NCBI GenBank assembly: GCA_022410635.1
Contig: JAJVDF010000161.1
Coordinates: forward strand, 248,892 to 312,891
Origin: Tretioscincus oriximinensis
Lineage: Eukaryota; Chordata; Lepidosauria; Squamata; Gymnophthalmidae
Reading direction: 5' to 3'
DNA length: 64,000 nucleotides
This document shows positions 35,949-46,694 of this stretch, piece by piece (positions within the stretch are counted from its first letter, which is position 1; the number at the start of each line of letters is the position of its first letter). Both the position numbers and the translations under genes were made by a program. Below the pieces are notes generated by a model that saw only the letters and a program-made list of their open reading frames with translations, did no database searches and was not told where the DNA came from.

Positions 35949-36100
35949 CTTTAGAGGGTCTTCTTCAGTGGTTCCACAGCAAGAATGTCATAACACCTGA
36001 ACGTACATGCATATGTTAGTAAAAGGCTGCTACACATACAGCTCAAATTACAGAGGTATAGGCCAGAGTGTGACTGTGTTTAAGTGTTCCTGTACTCTCA
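35949..36100. other. No feature recognised
   Basis: Short interval between two palindromic elements. The frame 35797-36000 runs through the gap and is not real. Confidence 0.5.
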
Positions 36101-36322
36101 AGCATTCCTGAATGAAGTGTGAAAGTTTTGTCCTAGTCCTTTTGTGTTCTACATAGCAGTGACATGTTTTTTAGCCAATTGTGTGTGTGTGGGAGGGGGT
36201 CTAGGCATGTAGCACACGGGAGGTTAGACTACAGCCTTCACACTTCCTGCTCTGATTGTTTTTAACTGGGGGAGTTTGAAAGACAGAAAACATTCCTAGC
36301 AACCATTCTCTCTGGAGGTAAC
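36101..36322. repeat. Unnamed palindromic family, fuller copy
   Basis: The left arm AGCATTCCTGAATGAAGTGT..GAAAGTTTTGTCCTAGTCCT..TTTGTGTTCTACAT is answered by the right arm ATGTAGCACACGGGAGGTTA..GACTACAGCCTTCACACTTC..CTGCTC, its imperfect reverse complement. A tail GGGGGAGTTTGAAAGACAGA..AAACATTCCTAGCAACCATT follows. The loop holds a short (GT)n. No coding capacity. Related copies are at 25171, 27042 and 39009. Confidence 0.65.
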
Positions 36323-37118
36323 TGTGAAAAAGCCTCCACTTTCAGACATTAATTAGTCCAGTTTGCAAAGTCTCAGCAATTGTGAAACATACTAGAAAGA
36401 CATTTTCCAGGAGTGTATGAGGGAAAGAAAATCAGTCTCCTAAAATATCAAACAAAAATATGAGGATGCATTTCCAGAAGCAGCATAGATGAGACATCCC
36501 AGAGATCCACCTGTTCTTTCTGGTGGCTTCTGATTGTGGTTGATACAAAAATCTACCACCTCCTTTCCTCTAGGCTCAGGTGTTGTTTTGGACAGAACTC
36601 CCTCTGTGCTTCCTGATAATTGAAGGAAGACAATAACAGCAAATCCCTACTATACTTCCAAGATCTGTCTTTCCCAATGGACAAATGACTCATCTATTCA
36701 GGGTATCCAGAACTGCAAGGGAGTTTTCTTCAGAGGGCTGCTAGATCCCTCTCTGGCTACCTTTCTAATCTATTTCACCATCTTTGGGGAAATAAATAGC
36801 ATTGTTGTTGGTTGCCTAGAGCAGGTCATATTTCTCTATGCTTCCAAAACACACAGTAGTGAGAAAGAACTGAAGAGGTGGTAGGATTACAAGCTTTGAA
36901 AACATGGCTTTGATGAGTAAAACTGAAGAATATATATAAAATGCCTAAAACAAGCCTTGTTCCCCTCTTGATAATGGACCATAAAGTATTTATCTGTTTC
37001 TCAGGACTGGTGCTATTTGCACGAACTCACAGCCCTGAGAATTAATGTGAAAGGCATCCAAAGCCATCCAGGTTTTCCTCTGGCCCATCTCTGTCTACAG
37101 ATTGATTTTTTTTCTCAT
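36323..37118. other. No gene recognised
   Basis: No repeat or exon assigned. Confidence 0.5.
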
Positions 37119-37119
37119 T

Positions 37120-37330
37120 TTTTCCCTCCACTAGTTTTAAGCTAATCAGTCCATTCCCTGACAATGTTGAATTGTTCCCTAATGGATACTTTTCCTAGTG
37201 AAGTGTCCAGTCTGATTTTAATTAGCTTGGATAATGGACTCACTACAACTTCCCAGGGGAATCTTTTCCAAGGTTGTAAAGACCTTACCATTTGCANTAT
37301 CCCATTCCTTGCTTTACAGCTTCAATTCCT
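37120..37330 (-). mobile_element. Old CR1/L3-like LINE fragment
   Basis: AATCAGTCCATTCCCTGACA..ATGTTGAATTGTTCCCTAAT..GTCCAGTCTGATTTTAATTAG..CACTACAACTTCCCAGGGGA resembles the reverse complement of an ancient amniote CR1/L3 3' region. Strongly diverged. Confidence 0.45.
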
Positions 37331-38060
37331 TTTTTCATGATTTCATTTCATTAGTTTCTGATATTTGCAGTAACAGATAATGCAGTAATAAAAAGGGAGT
37401 GAGTAGGAGGAAAGGAGTCTATGGTAAAATGGTTAAAAGCTGGAAGCACTAGACCAATGCATTATGATTATCACTTTTTTTAACGGTCTGGTTTTATATA
37501 TATATATATATTTATGCCCCAACTTATACTTTGAACTATAAGAGTGTCAACAAAACTTAAGACCCCTTTCGCAATATTAAGGGCCTCTGGAGCAATCCAG
37601 AAAAAGATCTAAAAGTCCTACTTTCCATACACTATGAAAGGACAACACAGGCCCTTTCTGTTTCCTCATCCCATCCCAGAATACTCCTGCTGTACAAGAT
37701 GGGGGCACAGAGTTGATAAGGAATACAAAATGATGCCCCATACTACTCTACTGATATATCTTAATGCAGAAGTTTAGNGAGTAAGCTAGTGGGACCATAT
37801 GCGAATCTTTTCAACAGCACTTCAGGAAGTTCTATGGAGACTAGTACCATATAAGTGGCATGACAATGGCACCAAAAATATAAATCATGGTAACTCCAAA
37901 GACCAGGAACTTCCCTTCCAGCCCTTTGAAGCCGGGCCACCAACTTCAAGAACTGGCCCAGACTTTGGAATCTGCAGTCGGAGTTGAAACAAGATGGATA
38001 ATCCCAAATGAAGACACTTATACTCTGTGTCAGCAGCAACCCTATGTACAAAGTATATAT
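37331..38060. other. No gene; (TA)n at 37496-37511
   Basis: A short TA dinucleotide run lies at 37496-37511. Nothing else is recognised. Confidence 0.5.
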
Positions 38061-38470
38061 AAGAACATAAGAAGAGCCATACTGGATCAGGCCACAGCCC
38101 ATCTAGTCCAGCATTCTGTCTCACACAGAGGCCCACCAGATGCACCTGGGCAGTCCGAATAGAGCAAAGCAAAATATGCACCTGTTCATGACTCCCTGCA
38201 AATGGTATCTCAGGAGTCCTGCCTGTTGCTCCATCCCGGAGGCAACATCCAGACATCCATCCTAGTATCCATTTATACCCTTGGTGTCCATAAACCTCTC
38301 CAGTCCTGTCTTGAATCTATCCAAGCTGTTAGATACCATTACCTCTTCAGGAAGTAAATTCCACAGGCCGATGACCCTCTGGGTGAAAAAATACTTTGTC
38401 TGTTCTCACTTTCTACCCAACAGTTTTAAGGAGTGCCCTCTGGTTTGTGTGATAAATTTGATTATTTCAT
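38061..38470 (-). mobile_element. CR1 LINE 3' fragment
   Basis: It begins AAGAACATAAGAAGAGCCAT and continues ACTGGATCAGGCCACAGCCC, TCTAGTCCAGCATTCTGTCT and so on, the reverse complement of the 3' end at 33700-34070. It extends to the region encoding KVRTDKGK and HSLKL. Well preserved, so fairly young. Confidence 0.92.
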
Positions 38471-39008
38471 CTCACAAAAAACAAGCACCCAAAGTGCAAA
38501 AGAACCCACCTCCCTCCCTTCCACCCCACCCCAATCTAAAAGGTTCACTATGAATCCATGAAAAATTGGGAATGTTCACTTTAAGGTGAGCTCACATACT
38601 TGNTAATTATAAAGCCCTGGATTCAGGTTATCTGAAGAAGCACCTTCTCCCATAAAATCTCAAGACCTTCTTTTAATTCTTCCTCTTTCAGAGATGCAAG
38701 GAGTATGGAATGCATTATTTTTATAGATATCTGGAAACTGGAAAAACCATTCCTGCACTACAGTTGACAGCTGGCCCACGTGTCTATAGAAATTTGCTTC
38801 TATAGAATTTGGATCAGATCACGCAAACAGAATGCAAAGTAACTGTCATGGGTGTTTATACAATTTTGATGCCTTTACTGACACACTTTTGCACAAATAT
38901 TATTTTATTCACTGTTGTTATTCATCATGGGCTTTTGAAGGTTTACCGAAAAGTCTCTGAGAACCATTCTCATTCAACTATTGCATTTCACACACTGTCA
39001 GATAGAAG
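38471..39008. other. No gene recognised
   Basis: The frame 38809-39111 runs into the palindromic repeat that follows and is not supported as a gene. Confidence 0.5.
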
Positions 39009-39190
39009 CATTACTGTCCCTGCTCCAGGAGCATTAAGTGCAAAAGTTGGATTATCTATCCTTTCTGTGTTTTACATGCCTGGCTACTCCTTCTTCACTT
39101 TGATTGAATGAAAAAAAATGTAATGTGATATGTAGAACACAGAAGTCCTGGAATATAACATTCATACTTCCTGCAAGGATGTTTCTAAGG
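39009..39190. repeat. Unnamed palindromic family, hairpin copy
   Basis: The left arm CTGCTCCAGGAGCATTAAGT..GCAAAAGTTGGATTATCTAT..CCTTTCTGTGTTTTACAT is answered by the right arm ATGTAGAACACAGAAGTCCT..GGAATATAACATTCATACTT..CCTGCAAGGATG. Arms are about 55 bp with several mismatches and a loop of about 70 bp. Confidence 0.65.
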
Positions 39191-39292
39191 TATAAAAATG
39201 ACTTCAATCGATCTAGAATCAGTCCACATGAGGCACATTTAAAATGCTTTTGGAATCACTGGGGAATAATGTAGCAGTTAGGAAATGTGAAT

Positions 39293-39526
39293 GCTAGTAG
39301 CTTGCACCCTGGATAGCTTTAAGACAGGATTAGACCAATTCATGGAAGCCAAGTATGTCAATCATTATTAGGATGGAGATCTTGATACTGCCTCTGGGAT
39401 GGAGCAACAGCTGGTATTCTTGAAATACCATTTGCAGGATGCTGAGAACATGTGAAGGTTTTGTCTTCCTTTTCTTAATAACACCTAGGTGCAGTTGTTT
39501 GGCCACTAATGTTCTGTTCCTGCTAA
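39293..39526 (+). mobile_element. CR1 LINE 3' fragment
   Basis: CCTGGATAGCTTTAAGACAG..GATTAGACCAATTCATGGAA..CTGCCTCTGGGATGGAGCAA..CAGCTGGTATTCTTGAAATA..CCATTTGCAGGATG matches the CR1 3' region around 33805-33960 with moderate divergence. Confidence 0.85.
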
Positions 39527-40100
39527 ACCAAATAATAAATGTCTGTCTCTNTGTGTGTGTATAACTATTACTGGATCCACAGTTCTATCCAGGGAAATGT
39601 CACCTGTTCACGCTACCTTCTTGCCAGCAGCTGAAATTATAATGATATTCCTAACTTGATGTCAATCGACTTTTTTTCAGTTATCTAGTAAATCCAATTT
39701 GTTATTGATTTACTGACTTCAGTATGTACAAGCTATGTACTCGGTGACAGATTGCTCCTTTTCTAATGACTGTAATGTCTGTGTGTGTGTGTGTTTTCTA
39801 GGTTTATTTGTTTTGCTGTTAAAAATAATTACAAATACAGTTCTTTTTTATACCTTGCTACTTTGTGTTTTTCAACATTATTTCAACAAAAAAAATTAAA
39901 TATTTCTCCTGTTTTAAAAATGCTATTTCTATATGAGTTAATGATAAAAAATGTTGATTTGTATATCTGCTAAATAGGACACTGAGAATTTTTTTGGTGA
40001 TGTCTTTGAGGAAGAAACTTCATACACATTTCTCCCAAANCTATTTTCATCTCATTCCTCTAGAATTTGAAATAATCTCAACAGCGGAGCAAGGATTAAA
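39527..40100. other. No gene; short (TG)n at about 39780
   Basis: A GTGTGTGTGTGTG run at 39780-39794. Nothing else is recognised. Confidence 0.5.
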
Positions 40101-40411
40101 ACATAACAAAAGTCATACTAGATTCAGGCCATAATCCATCTAGTCCAGCATACATTCTCACACAGTTCAAGCTAAGAAATGTAATCCCTTTTTTCTGGGC
40201 ATCATAAAAAAAATTACATTGGCAAAAATATCCTCTGGCTCCCTGCAGTGGCCTATAGTAACATCAAGGCCTTTCCAACCTTGATACAGTAGCTAGGGGT
40301 CTATTGCAACAGCCACTCATACAAAAGACTTCCCTATTTTTTTTCCTAATCTTATATTCAAGNTATCTAGCCAGATTATTATCACTACCTCTTGTGGTTC
40401 TAACTACAGTA
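40101..40411 (-). mobile_element. CR1/L2 LINE 3' fragment, old
   Basis: ACATAACAAAAGTCATACTA..GATTCAGGCCATAATCCATC..TAGTCCAGCATACATTCTCA is a diverged reverse-complemented CR1 3' end. ATCACTACCTCTTGTGGTTC near 40379 matches the equivalent segment at 15375 in another minus-strand copy. Confidence 0.7.
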
Positions 40412-40657
40412 GAGCAATTGAATATAGGAGGAGGTAGAGCCTTCCCCTGCCCTGGGAATGCATGAAAACACAGTTAAGGTGTTGCAATTGTTAAAACATC
40501 CCAGCCTTCTGGGTGATCATCTTCCTAATGTGTGAGAAAGCAAAATCACAGTGGGAAAAAATTAAACAAGGTGTGTCCAATCTTTGGCTTGCCTGTGCCA
40601 CAAAAACTGCAGAGGAATTGCTTTGGANCGCATTCAAAATATTATATAGGTAATGTA

Positions 40658-40690
40658 TACTGCTCAAAACAATTAAGGGAACACTTTAAC
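40658..40690. mobile_element. Single mariner/Tc1-type terminal repeat
   Basis: TACTGCTCAAAACAATTAAG..GGAACACTTTAAC is identical over this length to the left arm of the miniature element at 55222-55299, and is preceded by TA. No matching right end is found nearby, so this is a solo or truncated end. Confidence 0.65.
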
Positions 40691-41031
40691 ATGTCAAAAA
40701 TTAACAAAATTGTGGGGCCATATTCCTAGTTGTCCAGGGTCACACGTGGCCTTTGGAACATAGATTGTGCATTTCTAATTTATTTTATTTATTTATTTTG
40801 AGTGGGTGATTATATTATCACGAGAAATGTAATCCTGCGATGGGAGGGCTGTATTTTAAATATTATTGCTTGTATATTTATTGTATATTGCATACCTTGG
40901 NACCTTCAGAGAAAGGACAGGGTACAAAAGAAAGAGAAAGAGAAAGAAATAGATTATTTCTGGTCTCATCCTTCCAAGCTTGCTTACATATTTTTAGCAT
41001 AATGAAAGCCTTAAGCCACCTTAATGAAAGG
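40691..41031. other. No gene; AT/purine-rich
   Basis: TTATTTATTTATTTT at about 40785-40800 and a GAAA-rich run at about 40927-40948. A degraded tail-like GTATATTGCATACCTTGG near 40882 may be part of a SINE/LINE tail. Confidence 0.4.
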
Positions 41032-41367
41032 CNCTAAAGCAGGGTCCTCAAACTACGGCCCGGGGGACACATGNGACCCGGCAAGGAAATTTATCTGGCC
41101 CGCAACAGCACCGGCCGCTTCCCTCCTCCTTTCTTTCCTGAGCCCCCTCTTTCTTTCCCTTCTTTNCCCCCCCTCTTCCTCCTCCCTTCCTAGCTCCAGC
41201 TTCTTCAGCTGCATTTAGGAGAGGAACANAGGATTCAGATAAGATATGTGCAGTGTCCATAGGAATTTGTCCATAGTTTTTTTTAAACTATAGTCTGGCC
41301 CTCCAACGGTCTGAGGGACAGTGAACTGCCTCCCTGTTTAAAAAGTTTGAGGACCCCTGCTCTAAAG
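41032..41367. mobile_element. hAT-type non-autonomous transposon, 320 bp
   Basis: The element is 41040-41359. Left end CAGGGTCCTCAAACT and right end AGTTTGAGGACCCCTG are inverted. Direct repeats CNCTAAAG (41032-41039) and CTCTAAAG (41360-41367) form an 8-bp target duplication; the N must be T if the duplication is intact. The subterminal GTCTGGCCCTCCAACGGTCT with GAGGGACAG is a sequence I recognise from hAT elements found in many vertebrates. The middle (41115-41205) is a pyrimidine-rich tract that looks like unrelated captured or expanded sequence. Confidence 0.92.
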
Positions 41368-41794
41368 CAAGCTAAATTGTCAAACAAATAGAAATCTAAA
41401 CAGCTGCTAACACCATCCCCCCAAACCNCAAGCTTGTGTGCAAAGGAGCTAAATTTGGACCTGAGATTTTCAGTAGCACTGCTACTTTACCTTCACATTT
41501 CAAAAACTATATTTTAAGCCATCATATAAATCTATTTCAGTGCCTCCCCACAGTCNTGACAATATACCCACTGAGGTGAATGGTAGGAGAAATTTAATTG
41601 TCAAGTTAGCTAGCAGTGGGTGCTATTTTAGACAGGATCCACAGAACCACAATCCCAGCTGCTTCAAGGAGTGAATGCTTGTAAGTGAATATTTTATCTC
41701 TTATGATTGCATGGTTCCTGTTCTTCTATGGAAAAACTNAAACTGAGGAACTTTCGTTTCATTGCTGGGACTATATTTGCTATTTTCGTCTTCT
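41368..41794. other. No gene recognised
   Basis: No repeat assigned. Confidence 0.45.
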
Positions 41795-41905
41795 GGGTTG
41801 AGGATGCTAGACTTCAAAGAAATAGCTGTGACAGCTTGGGTCCAGAATCTAGCAAGGNCTCTCATAGCACCTTAGGGATTATCAGGTAAAAGATAGGCAG
41901 CATGA
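41795..41905 (+). repeat. SINE-like dispersed repeat, uninterrupted copy
   Basis: GTCTTCTGGGTTGAG leads into AATAGCTGTGACAGCTTGGG..TCCAGAATCTAGCAAG..TCTCATAGCACCTTAGGGAT..AAAGATAGGCAGCATGAGCT..TTGTAAATAAGTCTAG. Same order as the two halves around the CR1 at 31409-34073, which makes this the reference for the empty site. Confidence 0.65.
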
Positions 41906-42765
41906 GCTTTGTAAATAAGTCTAGCTCTTTTTCTTCATATAGAACTGTTACTTGTAAGTCTACTCATTGTGATGNTAAGAGTGGGGGAGTGGGGAAAAGC
42001 ACATTAAAGCACTGTTAACACCATTGGGGGATGTTTTCTTGATGTATGTGGGGATGTAAGTTCCACATGCATTTCAGGCATTCACATGATGTCATCACAT
42101 GTTGCTTCTGCTTCATTTTTTTCTAGATTTCTACAGTTTTTAAAACTGGAAAAATCTGAAATTTATAAGCTGGCCATACTATTAAATCAAAAAACGCACC
42201 NGTAAGATCCATTCATGTTTAAGATGCAGATGTTGAACAAGCTTTGCCATGTGCTGTTCATTCGAAGAATGTCTGAGGTTCATATTTTGTCAGGGGCAAT
42301 GTGGAAAACACTTCTGCGAATTGCACATGTTCAGCATTTATACCCATGTCTTTTGCTGTCAGTCACATAGATGTCAGACCTGTTACCTTTGAACTTCTGC
42401 CATTTTCTTCTTACTGTAGGTAACCACTGAACTGTTTGATGTCTAAAAATATAATGAGAAGTATTTAGTGGGAAACACAAGGTTTTCAATAAATGTTACT
42501 TTACCACGACCAGTTTGTGTGGCCTTATCATTCATTCTTTGATTGGTTTCAGATGCTGGTTTAGCAACTTTTAAATAAGGCTCTTAGGGGATGATGTATA
42601 TATATGTATATATATATATATATATGTCTTTTTGTGTGTTTCAATGGCTACCCTTTTTTTAAAAAAAAACTGAATTTTTAAAATAAAAATATATATCTTG
42701 TTTTTTATTTTTCTGACTACTATATGCAATCGTTATAAATACTCATTAGTATCATTAGATCAATG
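41906..42765. other. No gene; (TA)n microsatellite at 42594-42626
   Basis: An interrupted TA/TG dinucleotide repeat of about 33 bp, then AT-rich homopolymers. Nothing else is recognised. Confidence 0.55.
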
Positions 42766-42950
42766 AACCCACTCTGGTAGTGGTTAGAGTATCAGTCTTC
42801 CAGTTCAGGTTTGAACTTTCCCACAAAAGCCAGATGTGTTCTTCAGCATTCTCTCAGCCATGCTTTTTTCACATGGTGTCTGTTGTGAAAAAAAGGTTAT
42901 ATAAACTGCTTTGGTTTCCTTCTGGTTGAGAAAAGTTGGGTATAAAAACC
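42766..42950 (+). mobile_element. Sauria-type tRNA-derived SINE
   Basis: A tRNA-like head has an A box in TGGTAGTGGTTAGAGT (42775-42790) and a B box in AGGTTTGAACT (42808-42818). It is followed by TCTCAGCC and a 3' part GGTTATATAAACTGC..CTGGTTGAGAAAAGTTGGGT..ATAAAAACC that parallels the tail of Bov-B-mobilised squamate SINEs. These SINEs are transcribed by RNA polymerase III and rely on LINE machinery. The copy is diverged. This is the clearest single marker that the source is a squamate. The 122-codon frame on the other strand is a shadow. Confidence 0.8.
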
Positions 42951-43235
42951 AACCCTTCCTCCTCCTCCTGTCCTCATGTATGGCCCTCATGTTATGTAAG
43001 CTAAGCATTATGCAAAAGCTTTTTCTACCATGGTAAGTAGGTAATGGCCACACATCTGCTTTATACCCTCTTCCACCTTCAAAAATGACCTTAATCCAGC
43101 CACCCCACCCACAATTTAGTCTAGACTGCCTGAATAAAAGAAGGTTTAAAAGTAGATGTGTAGCCAGAGCCATTGCTTCTTCAAGAAGTTTAAATCTTCT
43201 GATCTTGAGAATAATACACAGTCATTATAATTTTA

Positions 43236-43345
43236 CAAATCTATAGTGAGAACACATTTGAATTATTATGTACAGTTATGATCACACCTTGGAAAATATA
43301 TTGTGGAACTGGACAAGAAGCAAAAGATGGCAACAAGACACAGGG
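43236..43345 (+). mobile_element. CR1 LINE fragment, internal
   Basis: AATCTATAGTGAGAACACAT..TTGAATTATTATGTACAGTT..ATTGTGGAACTGGACAAGAA matches the region around 33400-33505 that encodes the PHLEYCVQFW segment, with many changes. It is separate from, and older than, the copy starting at 43560. Confidence 0.7.
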
Positions 43346-43559
43346 TGGGGCATTTGGGGGCCTGCCCTGAGGCCATGAAGGTCCGACTGTCCTTCCCTGG
43401 CAATCCTGGGCNCTGCCACTCACAAAAGTTCCTTTCTTGTGTTTTAAAGACTTCAGTGACGCGCACTGAGTCTTCCACATGGATTATATCCCGCACACAC
43501 CAACAGGCAATAATCAGTGATCATCCAGAACTACTTGTGGTGCGAGGGGGGCATAATGA

Positions 43560-45351
43560 AGTCCAGTCACTTCAAAAAGTGTGAAAATTGTTTGCAAATA
43601 CAATGTTGGAAGCTCAAATAAAATGCATTCCCAAGAGAAGAAAGGGTTCCGCCAAGTCCAAGAAGACACCCCTATGGCTTACCTCTGCAGTAAGGGAAGT
43701 CATTAGAATGAAGAGAAACTCATATAAAAAGTGGAAGGCCCTTCCTAGTGAGGAGAACAGAAGGGAGCACAAACTGTGGCAAACCAAATTCAAGATGATA
43801 GTCAGGGATGCGAAGAAAAACTTTGAGAAGCACATTGCAAAGAATATTAAAAGAAATAATAGGGACTTTTTCAAATACATCAGAAATAGGAATCCTACCA
43901 GGAAAGCAGTCAGACCACTAGATAGCAATGGACAAAAGGAGAACGTGGAGATTGCAGAGAGGTTAAATGAATTTAACACCAGAGGAATTAAACTGGATAG
44001 AAATAACAAGGGAGGAGGTCCTTGCTAGCCTTAATAAGCTCAACATTAATAAATCCCCAGGGCCAGATGGCATTCACCCAAGAATTCTTAAAGAACTCAA
44101 ATGTGAAATTGCTGAACTTCTAACCAAAATATTTAATCCTTCCTTAAGATCAGGCATAGTACCAGTAGATTGGAGGGTAGCTAATGTAATACCAATCTTC
44201 AAAAAAGAATCNCTGGGTGATCCCGGAAATTATAGACCTGTCAGTTTAACATCAGTTCCAGGTAAAGTGTTGGAAATCATAATTAAGGCCAAAATTACAA
44301 AACACATGGAGAAACATGCATTGCCGAGGTAAATAGTGAAGTAGCCAAGTTCGCTGACAACACTGAACTGTTCAGGGTAGTGAAACCTGAAAATGATTGT
44401 AAGGCACCCCAGAGTGATCTATTGAAATTGGGTGAGTGGGCATCAAAATGGCAAATGCACTTCAATTTAAGCAAGTGCAAGGTCATGAATATTGGGGCAA
44501 AGAACCCAAAATACTCCTACCACCTGATGGGAACCAAGCTTTCTGTGACCGAGCAAGAAAAGGATCTTGGGGTGTTAGTGGACAATTCAATGAAAATGTC
44601 AACCCAGTGTGCAGCAGCAGCAAAAAAGGCAAATTCCATGTTGGGGATAATTAGGAAAGAAATCGAAACTAAGTCAGCAAATGTTGTTTTGCCTCTTTAT
44701 AAATCTGTGGGGAGGCCACATTTGGAAAACTGTGTTCAGTTCTGGATACCACATCTCAAGAGGATATTGTGGAACTAGAGAAGGTGCAGGAAAGGGCAAC
44801 AAGAATGATCAAAGGTTTGCAGCACCTCCCTTATGAAGTCAGGCTGCAACGTCTGTGCCTCTTCAGCCTTGAAAGGTGATGTTTGAGAGGTGATCGCATT
44901 GAAGTGTACAAAATCATGCATGGGATGGATAGGGTGAATAGAGAAAAAATGTTTCCTTTATCACACAATACTAGGGCCAGAGGGCACTCCTTAAAACTGA
45001 TGGGTAAGAAAGTGAGAACTGACAAAGGAAAGGTCATCGGCCTGTGGAATTTACTTCCTGAAGAGATGGTGGTAGCTAACAGCTTGGATAGTTTCAAGAC
45101 AAGACTAGACAGGTTTATGGACACGAAGGGTATAAATGGGTACNAGGATGGATGTCTGGATGTTGCCTCCGGGATGGAGCAACAGGCAGGACTCCTGAAA
45201 TACCATTTGCAGGGAGTCATGAACAGGAGCATATTTTGCTTTCCTCTGTACGGACTACCCAGGTGCATCTGGTGTGATTCTGTGTGACACAGAATGCTGG
45301 ATTAGATGGGCTGTGGCCTGATCCAGTATGGCTCTTCTTACGTTCTAATGA
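43560..45351 (+). mobile_element. CR1 LINE, internally deleted sister copy
   Basis: Closely similar to 31848-34073 from GTCCAGTC..CTTCAAAAAG onward, ending CTCTTCTTACGTTCTAATG. Against that copy it lacks about 65-75 bp near 43975, about 335 bp between CATGCATTG and CCGAGGTAAATAG near 44325, and about 18 bp near 45032. The large deletion removes reverse-transcriptase motifs A and B. Motif C reads FADN in place of FADD (44345-44375), which would lose a catalytic Asp. Confidence 0.92.
43588..44778 (+). pseudogene. CR1 ORF2 reverse transcriptase, deleted and shifted
   Basis: Three successive frames cover it: 43588-44028 (linker and RRKGSAKSKKTP region), 43967-44332 (SPGPDGIHPRILKELK and the IFKKE..GDPGNYRPVSL block), and 44380-44778 (LLKLGEWASKWQMHFNLSKC, LGVLVDNSMKMSTQ). 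The segment from HGFSKGKSCL through motif B is missing. It cannot make an active enzyme. Confidence 0.9.
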
Positions 45352-45484
45352 GCTTGGAAGACTTGCCTTGTATTGCTGAAGCTTTTAAATTTTAAGGTAG
45401 GAAGCCGAGTGGGAGGGTGGNCTCTTCAGTCTTCTGCCCTGCGTCCCTGGCTCCTCTACTACAACAAAAACACTAGAATCTTCA

Positions 45485-45825
45485 CAATACTAGAATCACA
45501 CTATGAAGCCGAGGAGATACGGCAGACAAGTTTTTTTTCTTTCCCTAGAGGGTCATTGGTCTATGTAATTTACTTCCAGAAAAAGTGGTGGCAGGAAGCA
45601 GCCTGGGTAGCCAAATGTATCAACAGTTACTAAGATGGATTTTTTGATGCTACCTTGGAATGAAACAACAGATAGTATTCCTGGGTGGGGGGGAGGGGGG
45701 GAGGGAGATTTTTGCAAGTAGTCAAGAGCAAGTGAAGGTTCTGTGGGCCGCTTTGGACTGCCCTGGTGAAGCCACTGTGAGGGACAGGATGCTGGATTAG
45801 GTGAGCTGTGACCCATGTCCTTAAC
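45485..45825 (+). mobile_element. CR1 LINE 3' fragment, older
   Basis: CACAATACTAGAATCACACT, AGAGGGTCATTGGTCTATGT, CAGATAGTATTCCTGG and GAGGGACAGGATGCTGGATT..AGGTGAGCTGTGACC follow the CR1 3' order. It lies directly after the younger copy that ends at 45351. A G-run insertion sits at 45684-45706. Confidence 0.8.
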
Positions 45826-46694
45826 TTGTAAAGTTTGTTATTTCTGTTGTCTATGAATGTGACCCTAGTTTATGTACTCAGAATCAGTCCTGGTCTTCTG
45901 TTGTGCACACAATAGATTCCAACGGATAGAAAACTGCAAATGTTGCGCTTTGATTTCCCAAGGCATTGGAGGGGGGAGAATGGCGAGACGCTTCTCTTGC
46001 AGTAGAAATGCCCCTGGATCCCTTGAATGGGAAGGATGGCGATTGGGGGCTTGTTGGTCACACCTTCTGCTGCCTTCCCTATTTCTCCCAGCGAAATTTC
46101 CCAGCCTTGAGTTCTCGCCACCATCGCATTCGGCAGAACTTGTCTGCTGCTTCTGACCTCCCAGCAGACACATGAGCTGGCAAGGTGTGGCGGGTACTTG
46201 CGCGTTCAGGGTGTGGTAGCTTTATGAGGTGCTAAGAACATGCCCGGATTGGACCTCCTCGAGCTCCTTTCCCTTGGGCAATCGCAGGAGAAGGAAGAGG
46301 AGGAGGAGGAGGAGGAGGCTGGCATGCGATCAGACCCACACCCCTCTCAAGGCGCCTGAGGGAAAAGGGGTGTGTACCCCAGACGGCCAGAGAAGAGGGC
46401 GCCACTTCCGAAGGAGGCACCTCTCGATCCCTTTGGCACCCAACGGCACCCCATTCCCCTCTCCTGGGCCCCCTCCATGCCTCCCCCCCCCCTCCCTCTG
46501 CAAGGAGATGGCGCGCTGACGCTGCTTCGTTTTCAAGGTAGGATCCTTTCCCGCGGGAGCTTCTTGTTGCTGTTGGTAACGCAGGGAGGCTCGGCAAGGC
46601 GAAAAGCTGCGTGCTCCGTGGCCTCGCCATGTGTGCATTTGTGCTGATCGCAAACTTTGGCTGCACCCCCGCATCACTGATCTATTCCCTGCGC

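Noticed and set aside
35797..36000. Frame running through the N gap
   Set aside because: A third of it is unknown bases inside a transposon hairpin.
42805..43173. 122-codon frame on the minus strand
   Set aside because: It runs antisense through the Sauria-type SINE and into unrelated sequence; no domain.
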